Below, piece by piece: positions 31,988 through 40,713 of a stretch of 44,531 bases of DNA. The translations under genes and the position numbers were made by a program. Every line of letters begins with the position of its first letter. Position 1 is the stretch's first letter. The notes under the pieces were generated by a model. That model made no database searches. It was not told the DNA's origin and saw only the letters and a list, made by a program, of their open reading frames with translations. Source of the DNA: Rubrivivax sp. (lineage in GTDB: Bacteria; Pseudomonadota; Gammaproteobacteria; Burkholderiales; Burkholderiaceae_C); the NCBI GenBank assembly GCA_022843905.1, contig JALHMT010000043.1:1-44531 (forward strand), given 5' to 3'.

Positions 31988-33673
31988 ATGACCGAACTCG
32001 CGATCAGCGGCATGACGTGCGAGTCGTGCGCCACGCACGTTCGCCAGGCCCTGGAGAAGGTGCCTGGTGTGCGTTCGGCGCAGGTGTCCTACCCCAAGGG
32101 AACCGCACGCCTCACGCTCGCCCCTGACACACCCGTGGCGGCACTCGTGTCGGCCGTGGCCGCAGCCGGCTATCGCGCGCGCGTGCCCGAGGCGGCGCCG
32201 GATCCGTCGCGCGACGGCTTCTTCGAAAGGGCGCGCCACTGGTTCGGCAGTGGGCAGAAGGAACGCGGCGGCGGCGAGGTGCTGCATGTTGCCGTCATCG
32301 GCAGCGGCGGCGCCGCGATGGCCGCGGCGCTCAAAGCGGCCGAGCGCGGCGCGCGGGTCACGCTCATCGAACGCGGCACGATCGGCGGCACCTGCGTCAA
32401 TGTCGGCTGCGTGCCGTCCAAGATCATGATCCGTGCCGCGCACGTCGCGCACCTGCGGCGGCGCAGCCCGTTCGACGTCGGCGTGTCCGCGGCCGAGCCG
32501 ACCATCCTGCGCGACCGCCTGCTCGCGCAGCAGCAGGCGCGGGTGGACGAACTGCGCCGTGGCAAGTACGAGAGCATCCTGGAGGTCAGCACGGCCATCA
32601 CAGTGGTGCACGGCACGGCGCGCTTCACGGACGCTGGGTCGTTGACGGTGGTGCTGCGCGACGGTGGCGAGCAGGTCGTGGCGTTCGACCGCTGCCTGTT
32701 GGCCACCGGCGCCAGCGCGGCGGTGCCGCCGATCCCCGGCCTCGCCGATACGCCGTTCTGGACTTCGACCGAAGCGCTGGCCAGCAGCGACATTCCGCCG
32801 CGGCTCGCGGTGATCGGGTCGTCCGTCGTCGCGGTGGAACTCGCACAGGCCTTCGCGCGTCTCGGCAGCCAGGTCACGATCCTCGCGCGCAACAGGCTGT
32901 TCTTCCGCGAGGACCCGGTCATCGGCGAGGCGCTCACCGCGGCGTTCCGCGACGAAGGCATCGAGGTGCTCGAGCAGACGCAGACCCGCCGCGTCACTCA
33001 TGCCGGTGGCGAATTCGTGCTGACGACGAATCATGGCGAACTGCGTGCCGAGCGGCTGCTGGTGGCCACGGGCCGCACGCCGAACACGCGCGGGCTCAAC
33101 CTCGAAGCCGCCGGCGTGAAGGTGGACGAGCAGGGCGCCATCGTGGTCGACGATCACATGCGCACCAGCGTGCCGAACATCTATGCCGCAGGCGACTGCA
33201 CCACCCAGCCCCAGTTCGTGTACGTCGCGGCCGCTGCGGGCACGAGGGCGGCGATCAACATGGCCGGCGGCGACGCGGCACTGGACCTGAGCGCGATGCC
33301 GGCCGTCGCGTTCACCGATCCGCAGATCGCGACGGTCGGTCTCAGCGAAGCTGAAGCGCATCGGTCGGGGATCGAGACCGACCGCCGTACGTTGACGTTG
33401 GACAACGTGCCGCGCGCGCTGGTCAACCTCGACACGCGCGGCTTCATCAAGCTGGTGGCCGAAGCCGGTACCGGCCGTCTGTTGGGCGTGCAGGCGGTCG
33501 CCGCCGAAGCGGGGGAACTCATCCAGACCGCCGCCATCGCCATCCGTGCCGGCATGACCGTGCACGATCTCGCCGACCAGTTGTTCCCGTACCTGACGAT
33601 GGTCGAAGCCCTGAAGCTTGCGGCGCAGACCTTCACGAAGGATGTGAAGCAACTGTCGTGCTGCGCCGGCTGA
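31988..33673 (+). CDS. merA: Mercuric reductase MerA
   Basis: 561 residues, the same length as Tn501 MerA. An N-terminal HMA domain (GMTCESCATHVRQALEKV) precedes the flavoprotein. FAD binding is at VAVIGSGGAAMAAALK, the redox pair is Cys136/Cys141 in GGTCVNVGCVPSK, NAD(P)H binding near AVIGSSVVAVELAQAF, and the C-terminal vicinal cysteines are in LSCCAG. It reduces Hg(II) to volatile Hg(0) with NADPH in the cytoplasm. It ends the mer operon; merD and merE are absent. Confidence 0.98.
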   Translation: MTELAISGMTCESCATHVRQALEKVPGVRSAQVSYPKGTARLTLAPDTPVAALVSAVAAAGYRARVPEAAPDPSRDGFFERARHWFGSGQKERGGGEVLHVAVIGSGGAAMAAALKAAERGARVTLIERGTIGGTCVNVGCVPSKIMIRAAHVAHLRRRSPFDVGVSAAEPTILRDRLLAQQQARVDELRRGKYESILEVSTAITVVHGTARFTDAGSLTVVLRDGGEQVVAFDRCLLATGASAAVPPIPGLADTPFWTSTEALASSDIPPRLAVIGSSVVAVELAQAFARLGSQVTILARNRLFFREDPVIGEALTAAFRDEGIEVLEQTQTRRVTHAGGEFVLTTNHGELRAERLLVATGRTPNTRGLNLEAAGVKVDEQGAIVVDDHMRTSVPNIYAAGDCTTQPQFVYVAAAAGTRAAINMAGGDAALDLSAMPAVAFTDPQIATVGLSEAEAHRSGIETDRRTLTLDNVPRALVNLDTRGFIKLVAEAGTGRLLGVQAVAAEAGELIQTAAIAIRAGMTVHDLADQLFPYLTMVEALKLAAQTFTKDVKQLSCCAG

Positions 33674-33702
33674 GCTTCAGCTGGACTTGAACAGGGAACT
33701 GC

Positions 33703-33758
33703 GCGGCGCATCGCCGCCTTGCGGCCAAGCGTGTGAACGGTCGCGACTGACGACCGTT
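33703..33758. terminator. Hairpins between merA and the second sbcC
   Basis: GCGGCG/CGCCGC around CAT (33703-33717) and a perfect 8-bp stem AACGGTCG/CGACCGTT with a 7-nt loop (33736-33758). Neither has a U tract. They could separate mer transcription from sbcC, or mark a join where the sbcC cargo was added behind merA. Confidence 0.4.
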
Positions 33759-33811
33759 GAAAGCGTCGCCGGCCATGCGAGCCTGATCGGAGACCAACTC
33801 CGAGGCATGCC

Positions 33812-36292
33812 ATGCAGCCACTCCGACTCACCCTCAAGGGCTTCCGCGGCATCCGCGACGGCCTGGGTCTCGACGAGATCACGCTTGACCTGGAGCGCCT
33901 TGCCGACGGTGCAGAACTGATCGCCATCGCGGGCCCGAACGGCAGCGGCAAGAGCACGATCATGGACAATCTCGTGCCATATCTCGGCCTTCAAAGTCGT
34001 GCCTCGATGCCGGCAACCGGCGGCTTCTCGTACTACGAGCACGTCTATCTGCCGGAGAGCCTGAAGGACCTGACCTGGGCGCACGAAGGGCGCTGCTACC
34101 GCTCGCAGATCGTCATCCGAGTCAGTGGCCGGCGACGCACAGAGGCGTTCCTGCACATGCTCGATGATGGCGGACGCTGGTCCCCCGTGACGCTCGAGGA
34201 TGGGACCATCTCGGATGGCCGGGTCGAGACGTACACGCGCTGTGTGGAGAGCATCTGCGGCAGTGCAGAAACCTTCTTCACCTCCGTGTTCGCAGCCCAG
34301 GGCAAGCGCCAGCTCAGCACCTATCGCAACGCCGAGATCAAGACGTTGTTGGCCGACCTGCTGGGGCAGGAGGAGATCCAGGCGCTGGGCCAGAAGGCAG
34401 CGGAGACCGCCCGCCTGCTGAAAGCTGGGCTGGCAACACTGCGTCAGGAACTCGCCGCGGTCGACGCGGAGGATCAGCACCTCGAGGCGGCGCGCCGAAA
34501 ACTCGACGGCGCCGGCGATCGCGTGTCGGCGGCCGATCGCGCGAAGAGGTCAACGCAGTCTGCCCTGGAGGCCGCCCAGACGGGGCATGCCCGCGTGGTG
34601 GTCGAACGCGAGCAGTCGCGAGCCACCGATGCCCGGCGGGCACAGCTCATGGCCGAACGGCAATCCAACCTGGCAGGCGCGGCACAAGCGCAGAGCGCGC
34701 TCGATGTTCAGGAACGGGCCGAGCACCAGCGGCTGGAGCGCCTCGATCAGCGGGTCGCCAATCGGCTGCAGCAGGAACGTTCGCGGCGCCAGGCCTTGAC
34801 CCAATCCCGGCAGCGATGCCTTGCGGCGCTCGCCGAGGCCGGCGCGGTGCGTCGCGCCGAAAGGCGCCTGCCGCTGGCGCAACGTGTGCAGGCGCTGCTT
34901 GGCGCACGCACGCTCGCCTGCCGCGAGCAGGTCCATCAGCTGACGCAGTGCCAAGGCGCGGTGCGCCTCGCGGAGCAGCGCGCCGCCGCCATCGAACGGG
35001 ATGCGGGTCGGGCTGCGCTGAAGGCCGAGGAACTCGCGCGCCGGTTTGGACTGACCGGCGAGGTGCCCTGCGCCGGCACGGACCTGCAGGGACGTTGCAA
35101 GTTGATCGCTGACGCGCGCGAGGCGCAGACGCTGATCCCCAACGCCCAGGCCCAGGTCGCCCGTCTGGTGAGCGAGAAGTCCGAGGTCCAGCGGGAACTT
35201 ATCGATGCCCGCCGGCGTTGCGGGGCACTGGCCGGCGCGCCGCACGCCCTGGCGCGGGCCGAGGTCCGCGAGGCCGTCGCACGCGAGCGGGCGAACCGCT
35301 TGTCGGTCGTGCGTTCGAAGGCCCAGGCGTGCGCGCAGGCGCAGGCGACCCTGGTCGAGATCGAGCAGGAACTTCAGGCGCTGGGGCTGCAGGCGAGTGA
35401 GGGCGCCGCTGCCGAGACCATCGACGAACGTGCGGAGCGCCAACAGATCGCGGCGGCACGAAAGGCGATCGAGGCGCAACGAGGTCAGCAGGCCAGGCAG
35501 ACCGAAGCGGCGCTGGCGCGCCTGGATCAGGCGCTCGCAACGCTGCCGCCCGCCTTCGACGAGCAGCAAGCCGCGCGCGCAGCCCGTGCGCTGGGTGCCG
35601 CGAAGGAGGCCCTCGCTGCGGCGGAGCGGGCAATGCTCACCGCGGTGCGTGAGTCGCAGCAGCTCGAGGAGGTCTCCAAGCAGTCGGCCCGGCTGGGCGA
35701 ACGCCGCGAAAGCCTGCGCGCGCGCTGCGCTCGGGTCGAGGATGAGCTGGGCAACTGGAACCTCTTCGCCCGTTGCATGAGCAATGACGGGCTGATCGCT
35801 CTGGCGATCGACGATGCGGGACCTGCGCTGTCGGCGCTGGCAAATGACCTGCTGCTGGCCTGCTACGGGCCGCGCTTCACGGTGTCCATCCGAACCTTGC
35901 TGGAGACGGCCAAGGGCGAGCAGAAGGAGGGCTTCGACATCGTCGTCCACGACGGCGATACCGGCGACAGCAAGAGCGTCGGCATGATGAGCGGGGGCGA
36001 GCGGACGTTGGTGGAGCTTTGCCTGACCCGGGCGATCGCGCTGTACCTGGCCCGAAACACGGGACGCCGATACACGACCCTGTTCACCGACGAGGCGGAC
36101 GGCGCGCTGGATCCGCAGCGCAAGCGCATGTTCATGGCGATGAAGAGGGAAGTCCTGCGCCTGGGTGGCTATGAGCGTGAGTACTTCATCTCGCAGACGC
36201 CCGAGCTGACGGCGATGGCGGATGCCGTGATCGACGTCGACGCGCTGAAGGCGGATGCGTGCGATGTCGATCGCGGCGTGTCAATGGCGTAG
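33812..36292 (+). CDS. sbcC: Complete SbcC/Rad50-type ATPase inside the mer element
   Basis: 826 residues. Walker A is GPNGSGKST at 41-49, a long coiled coil runs from ~190 to ~640 with the apex near 420-429, the ABC signature is SGGER at 727, and Walker B is LFTDEADGAL with Asp760-Glu761. The apex has two cysteines eight residues apart (CAGTDLQGRC) in place of the classical CxxC zinc hook. It is homologous along its whole length to the interrupted gene around the element. It should pair with SbcD (28732) to trim DNA ends. Its place as the last cargo gene after merA suggests it was carried in by the element. Confidence 0.9.
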   Translation: MQPLRLTLKGFRGIRDGLGLDEITLDLERLADGAELIAIAGPNGSGKSTIMDNLVPYLGLQSRASMPATGGFSYYEHVYLPESLKDLTWAHEGRCYRSQIVIRVSGRRRTEAFLHMLDDGGRWSPVTLEDGTISDGRVETYTRCVESICGSAETFFTSVFAAQGKRQLSTYRNAEIKTLLADLLGQEEIQALGQKAAETARLLKAGLATLRQELAAVDAEDQHLEAARRKLDGAGDRVSAADRAKRSTQSALEAAQTGHARVVVEREQSRATDARRAQLMAERQSNLAGAAQAQSALDVQERAEHQRLERLDQRVANRLQQERSRRQALTQSRQRCLAALAEAGAVRRAERRLPLAQRVQALLGARTLACREQVHQLTQCQGAVRLAEQRAAAIERDAGRAALKAEELARRFGLTGEVPCAGTDLQGRCKLIADAREAQTLIPNAQAQVARLVSEKSEVQRELIDARRRCGALAGAPHALARAEVREAVARERANRLSVVRSKAQACAQAQATLVEIEQELQALGLQASEGAAAETIDERAERQQIAAARKAIEAQRGQQARQTEAALARLDQALATLPPAFDEQQAARAARALGAAKEALAAAERAMLTAVRESQQLEEVSKQSARLGERRESLRARCARVEDELGNWNLFARCMSNDGLIALAIDDAGPALSALANDLLLACYGPRFTVSIRTLLETAKGEQKEGFDIVVHDGDTGDSKSVGMMSGGERTLVELCLTRAIALYLARNTGRRYTTLFTDEADGALDPQRKRMFMAMKREVLRLGGYEREYFISQTPELTAMADAVIDVDALKADACDVDRGVSMA

Positions 36293-36330
36293 TCGCGGTC
36301 GTGGCGCGAGCCCGGCGCCGACAGCGCTGG

Positions 36331-36564
36331 TCACTGCGTGCCGGACCCTGGCATGCGCGGCTGTGCGACACCGACCCGCGCACCAAGGCCCCACAGGTAC
36401 GCTTGGTCGAGTATCGGCTCGCATGCCGGCTCGCTTCGGGCGAGTTCCTCCAGGGCGTGCAGCAGGTGATCGGTGACACCGGGGCGTCCGGCGATCATGG
36501 CCAGCTTGTAGAGCCGCAACAGCGCTCGCGCGAGAGCGAGGTCCGACATGAGGGCGCATGTCAT
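36331..36564 (-). CDS. 77-codon protein with its own metal-type promoter
   Basis: A 77-residue, mostly helical protein (DLALARALLRLYKLAMIAGR, then HALEELARSEPACEPILDQA) with a less ordered Gly/Pro tail. The ribosome site GGAGGT lies seven bases before ATG 36564, and a MerR-family-like promoter lies 41 bp upstream. There are two Cys residues (3 and 48). No family recognised. It is the last gene of the minus-strand recombinase block and converges on sbcC. Its own promoter suggests metal-inducible expression; an accessory to excision or a stress protein are both guesses. Confidence 0.6.
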   Translation of the reverse strand: MTCALMSDLALARALLRLYKLAMIAGRPGVTDHLLHALEELARSEPACEPILDQAYLWGLGARVGVAQPRMPGSGTQ

Positions 36565-36604
36565 CGCAGACCTCCAGCGGGGCACCTGTGCCCCTGTCCT
36601 TCGC

Positions 36605-36635
36605 AGCTTAGACCTTGCTCCTGTGTCAAGGTCAA
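36605..36635 (-). promoter_or_regulatory. MerR/CueR-family-type promoter
   Basis: On the minus strand TTGACC (36635-36630), a 19-bp spacer and TAAGCT (36610-36605). The spacer carries the dyad GACCTTG/CAAGGTC (36611-36617 and 36627-36633). A 19-bp spacer with a centred dyad is diagnostic of MerR-family activation; the half-site is of the CueR/copper type rather than the mer half-site CCGTAC. It starts 16 bp before the end of the tnpC-like gene, upstream of the 77-codon gene. Confidence 0.7.
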
Positions 36636-36650
36636 GACTTGGCCCGCGGC

Positions 36651-37073
36651 TCAGCGGCGCATCGAAACCACCTGCGGGCCGGTGGCGCGGCGCAGCTCGG
36701 CCAGTTCTCGCTCTCGCCGTTCGAGCATGAGGTGAGCGTCCTGCCAAGCCGCGAAGTAGTGATCGACGAGCGCGGCCAACTTGCCCAACTGCTCGCGCAA
36801 CTCGCGGTTCTCCTGGCGCAGCAGCTTCGCCTGACGTGCGGGGGCGCCTGACGGGCCGCGTGCGCTTCGCTGGGCCTCGTGCAGCGCCGCCAAGACCTCG
36901 GGGTGGTACCGATACAGCGCATTGCGGGAGATCCCGGCGATCTGACACAGGGTCGTCGCGGTGAGCGGCTGCACCGCGACGCCTGTGCTTGGCGTGCGAA
37001 CCATGGTGGCCAACGCGTCCCGAAGCCGCTGCGCCGTGGTCCGGCTATCGGCGTCGACCTTTACCTCACGCAT
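36651..37073 (-). CDS. TnpC-like coiled-coil protein of Tn554-type elements
   Basis: 140 residues. The N-terminal part has a helix-turn-helix (LTATTLCQIAGISRNALYRY), the rest is a coiled coil (AKLLRQENRELREQLGKLAA and LERRERELAELRR). This matches the small third gene of Tn554-family transposition modules, which influences orientation and efficiency. ATG 37073 has GAGGAG upstream, and the start overlaps the previous recombinase stop by 8 bp. A longer frame from 37121 lies inside that gene and is less likely. Confidence 0.75.
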   Translation of the reverse strand: MREVKVDADSRTTAQRLRDALATMVRTPSTGVAVQPLTATTLCQIAGISRNALYRYHPEVLAALHEAQRSARGPSGAPARQAKLLRQENRELREQLGKLAALVDHYFAAWQDAHLMLERRERELAELRRATGPQVVSMRR

Positions 37074-38961
37074 GGCTGTTCTCCTCGGCGCTTCCCGCGT
37101 CGAGCGTCCGAAGCAGGGCATGGGCCTCGTTCAGGCGCTCGCGGACGATGCGCAGCGTTTGCCGCGGCAGAGCGGGTTGGTTCAGCAGCGACTCGCAACG
37201 TCGCGCCTGCTCGAGCCAGTAGGTCCGATGCTGTGGCGAGACCACGAAGTTCCTGCAGCGCGCGCAGGTCGAAGGTTCGCGTCGCGCCGGGTTCGGCCCG
37301 GCGGCGTTGCCGAGGCAGGCGCTGTGTTCTTCGCGGTAGACGCAGAAACCCCAGTCGCACACGCCGAGCACCAGGCCCGCGTCGACCAGCAGGCGCGCGT
37401 AGCTCTTGAGGTCCTGCTTCAAGCGGCTGCCCCTGAAACGAGGGCGCTTGGCCACGATCTCGATGCCTGCGCGGCCGCCGAGGCCCGGTGCGGCCAGCAT
37501 GTGCTCCCAAGCCGCCATGGACTGCTGCAGGATCTCGGCGTCGATCTCCTGATTGAGGCGATAGTCTGAGCCGACGTAACCGTGGTCGGTCTCCGCACGC
37601 TCGCGATGACCCAGGTGCTGGCTCAGCGCGAAGAGGCAGGTGCGGTCGCGCAGCGCCGCAAACCTGGCGAAGGTCTTGCGCCCCTGGTGGGTCGTCAGCC
37701 TCCAGGGCCGATCCTCATGGGTCAGCCCGAGTCTCGCGCCGAAGCGCTGCAACTGCGTGGCGACGCGCGACGGCGATGCGATCTCCAACTGATCCGCGCG
37801 GGCGTGAAACCACTCCGTCGCACCGTTGCCCCGGCGCCGGCGCAGCCACAGCTCATGGCGGCCCGATACCGTACGATGCTCCGCGGACAGTGCCTCGAGC
37901 ACCGCAATCGCCTGAACGGCCACGGGCGGTGCGACCCATTCGTGAGGCCGGCCGTCGTATCCCGGCTGACGCTTGAAGATGCTGCCGACGATCACGGTGA
38001 CCGGGGAATCGGCGCAAATACCGCCATCGTGCCGTTCCTGCACGCAGCCGGCCTTCAAGTGGAGGATCTCGCTGACCCGTGGCCCGACCAGATAGGACAG
38101 GACGACAAAACAGGCCGCGTAGAGCATGTCGATCCGCAAGACAAGCTCCGCCACCGACGCCACCGGCCGTTCGACTTCGGGCAGAGCACTGTTGGCCCGC
38201 TTCAACCTGCGCGTGGCCCGGTCGGTGTGAGCGTAGCCGCTTTGAGAGCATCCAGCGGTCGCAGTCATCGCCTGGCGGTAGGTCTCCATCGCCTGCAGGA
38301 TCCGGCCGGCGTCGCGCGTGACGATGTCGACGGCGGCCTGGACCAGCGGCACGGCGACGCCGTCAGGGGTGGACGGCCACGGGCGGCGTAGACCCTCGCG
38401 ATCACCGGCGGCCTGACGGTGGTTGCTGCCGGGGAACGGATCGAATTCCAGGCCGTCGTCCAGCTCCATGCGAAAGCGATGAAGGTAGGTGAACAGGTAC
38501 AGATGGCGCTGCACCGTGGACGCAGACCGCAACGGTCCGCGCGCCATCGGCAGCTCGGCGAGCCAATGCTGAAACTGCAGCAAGGCTGTCGCGTCGAGCT
38601 CGGCAAATCGGCTGAGGCCCTCCTGGTCCATCCAGCGCACGAGGAATCGCAGGGAGAAGAAGTAGTTCAGGACCGAGCGCGGTCGCAGCGGCAGGCCCGT
38701 GCACAACGATCGGCACCGGATCAGCGCGACCAGTTGCTTGCAGGTCTGTCGCAGCGGCGCGTAGCGCGCGTCGGTGAAGCGGCGCCCCTCCTGCAGCGCG
38801 AAGTCCCAGGCCAGACTGACCGGCAGTTCCTCCTCGAGCGCGTTCGTCGGCGCGAAGCGCCAGACCGGATCCTCCCAGCGCGAGTCCTTCAGGAACCAAG
38901 CGCGATCGTCGGGTGCCGGTTCGATGGCGGGACGCGAAACCTGGAGTCGCGATGTCTGCAT
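37066..38961 (-). CDS. Tyrosine recombinase, third of trio
   Basis: 631 residues. Catalytic features are YLVGPRVSEILHL (Arg), TTHQGRKTFARFAA (HxxR), LSQHLGHRERAETDHGY (His and Tyr). A C-terminal Cys-rich segment (CDWGFCVYREEHSAC and CARCRNFVV) may bind zinc. Size and tail recall TnpB-type enzymes of Tn554. It begins 18 bp after the preceding gene and overlaps the tnpC-like gene, so the four genes form one operon. Confidence 0.82.
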   Translation of the reverse strand: MQTSRLQVSRPAIEPAPDDRAWFLKDSRWEDPVWRFAPTNALEEELPVSLAWDFALQEGRRFTDARYAPLRQTCKQLVALIRCRSLCTGLPLRPRSVLNYFFSLRFLVRWMDQEGLSRFAELDATALLQFQHWLAELPMARGPLRSASTVQRHLYLFTYLHRFRMELDDGLEFDPFPGSNHRQAAGDREGLRRPWPSTPDGVAVPLVQAAVDIVTRDAGRILQAMETYRQAMTATAGCSQSGYAHTDRATRRLKRANSALPEVERPVASVAELVLRIDMLYAACFVVLSYLVGPRVSEILHLKAGCVQERHDGGICADSPVTVIVGSIFKRQPGYDGRPHEWVAPPVAVQAIAVLEALSAEHRTVSGRHELWLRRRRGNGATEWFHARADQLEIASPSRVATQLQRFGARLGLTHEDRPWRLTTHQGRKTFARFAALRDRTCLFALSQHLGHRERAETDHGYVGSDYRLNQEIDAEILQQSMAAWEHMLAAPGLGGRAGIEIVAKRPRFRGSRLKQDLKSYARLLVDAGLVLGVCDWGFCVYREEHSACLGNAAGPNPARREPSTCARCRNFVVSPQHRTYWLEQARRCESLLNQPALPRQTLRIVRERLNEAHALLRTLDAGSAEENSHA

Positions 38962-38979
38962 GGTCGAGCTGGTCGAGCC

Positions 38980-40713
38980 TCAACGCAGCTCCGGCAATGG
39001 CGGCAGGAGTGACCGCTGCGCTTCACCGGCCGCAAGGTCGTTCGCACCGAAGCGAGGGAGGATGTCTTCCTCGAGAATGCGCAGCGGCGGAGCGTAGACG
39101 GCCTCCCACCGCGCCGGGTGCAGCACCACAGCGGCCGCGCGCAAGTGATCGCGTGCCTGGAGCAGTCGGGCAATGGTGGCAGGGTCGCAGGGGATGATCG
39201 CGTTGGGGCAGGTGAAGCAGCCCATGAAGTGCGTGCAGAGCTCGCCGCTCCTCGATCCGGGCGCGGTGCCTGAGAGCGGATCCTTGCAGTCGAAGCCGAA
39301 CATCGTGACCGCCGGCCCGCGCGGGGATGACGGCTTGGACGATACCGTCGGCAGGCTTGGAGGCAACGGCGTCTCGACGTGCCGCAGGAAGGCGCCCTGA
39401 AGATCCGCGATGCGCGAGCGATTGCGGGCGTGCACCAAGGGAGTCTGTACGTAGTGGACGGTCGTGGCGACGTTCACGTGGTTGGCGACGGCCTTGGTGC
39501 GCAACAGGTCGCCGCTGAAGCGATAGAAGCAGGCCAGCACGCTTGGACGAATGAGCGCGGGCGCGAATGGCGGCAGGCCGTGGCGCCTGCAGAACGGTCC
39601 GAGCCGGTGATGGACCGTGATGATCGACAGGGCGTTGACCGTGACGTGGCCCTTGAAGACGAACAGCCGATTGCGCTGCGCGACCGGCGCAAGAGGCACC
39701 AGCCGCGCGTTCCAGGCCTGGAGGTCCCTGACGAGTGCCGGCGGCTCGAAGGCCTGTGTGCTGTCGAAGGTCCGGCGCTGGATGCGCGATGCGCGCGCCT
39801 TGAACCAAACGAGCAGTTCGCGGTCGTCGAGCAGGGGCAGCGGCTGAAGGCAGTCGCGCGTGAGATCGGCGATGGCCTCCGGGTTGCCGGCGGTATGGAT
39901 CAGGATGGCCAGGTAGTAGGGCAGCAGCGTCTCCGCTCGGGGGTACAGGTAGAGACCCAGCTGCTTGGCACCGCCGTATCGACGCACGGCTTGCTGGAGC
40001 CAGAAGTTGCCCTTGTGCTCGATGGTGTAGCGATCGGGAATGATGCCGCCGTAGCGTTCTTCGATCTGCGTGAGTACCCAGCCGAGCGTGCCAGGCTTGT
40101 CGCCTTCGGACACGCGCAGCCTGGCGGCCGACTCGCGAGCTGCGCGCATCGCGGCGATGTCCTCTTCGCAGGCACGCAGGATGGCGCGCAGTTGCTGCGG
40201 CGACAACGTTGCGCGCGGCGGCCTGTCGCGGCCCTTGCCGGGAAACGGGATGAAGGGGTAGTCGATGCTGCCGACGAGGTCGGGGCGACACCGCTCGAGC
40301 CATCGCAGCAGTTGGCGCAAGCACGAGTAGATCGACGCTCGGGTGGAGATCGCCCACGGTTCACCGTCGGGGCGTCGCTGCATGTTGAGCCACTCGATGT
40401 AGCGCACGACCGTCGTTCGATTCAGATCCGCAACCGACCTGACGGCGCCGGACTCGGCGGCGAACCGCTCGAAGACCAGCATCGAATTCCAGTAGGAGAT
40501 GATGCCGCGGCTCGAGCGGGCTCCGACGTGGGCCCAGAACGCTTGGGCGATTGCGGCGCGCGCGTCCTCGGGCAGATTCAACGAAGAGAAGTCGACGACT
40601 GTCTTGCGAATCAGGCGAGGGGCATCGTGGCGCACCGGCCGCTGGACTTCGGCCGGAGCGGCAGCCAACTCGGAGGTGAACCGCCGCACAGCGACTTCGT
40701 GCCGGGAGGTCAT
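38980..40713 (-). CDS. Tyrosine recombinase, second of trio, divergent active site
   Basis: 577 residues from ATG 40713, which overlaps the stop of the first recombinase by four bases (ATGA). The core is recognisable (HTAGNPEAIADLTRD, GDLLRTKAVANHVNVATTVHY), but the first catalytic Arg is replaced by Asn in AGNPEAI and the HxxR box reads LIRPSV. The final Tyr in VHYVQT is kept. A C-terminal Cys cluster (LCTHFMGCFTCPNAIIPCDP) suggests zinc binding. It may act as a partner subunit rather than a full enzyme. Confidence 0.8.
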   Translation of the reverse strand: MTSRHEVAVRRFTSELAAAPAEVQRPVRHDAPRLIRKTVVDFSSLNLPEDARAAIAQAFWAHVGARSSRGIISYWNSMLVFERFAAESGAVRSVADLNRTTVVRYIEWLNMQRRPDGEPWAISTRASIYSCLRQLLRWLERCRPDLVGSIDYPFIPFPGKGRDRPPRATLSPQQLRAILRACEEDIAAMRAARESAARLRVSEGDKPGTLGWVLTQIEERYGGIIPDRYTIEHKGNFWLQQAVRRYGGAKQLGLYLYPRAETLLPYYLAILIHTAGNPEAIADLTRDCLQPLPLLDDRELLVWFKARASRIQRRTFDSTQAFEPPALVRDLQAWNARLVPLAPVAQRNRLFVFKGHVTVNALSIITVHHRLGPFCRRHGLPPFAPALIRPSVLACFYRFSGDLLRTKAVANHVNVATTVHYVQTPLVHARNRSRIADLQGAFLRHVETPLPPSLPTVSSKPSSPRGPAVTMFGFDCKDPLSGTAPGSRSGELCTHFMGCFTCPNAIIPCDPATIARLLQARDHLRAAAVVLHPARWEAVYAPPLRILEEDILPRFGANDLAAGEAQRSLLPPLPELR

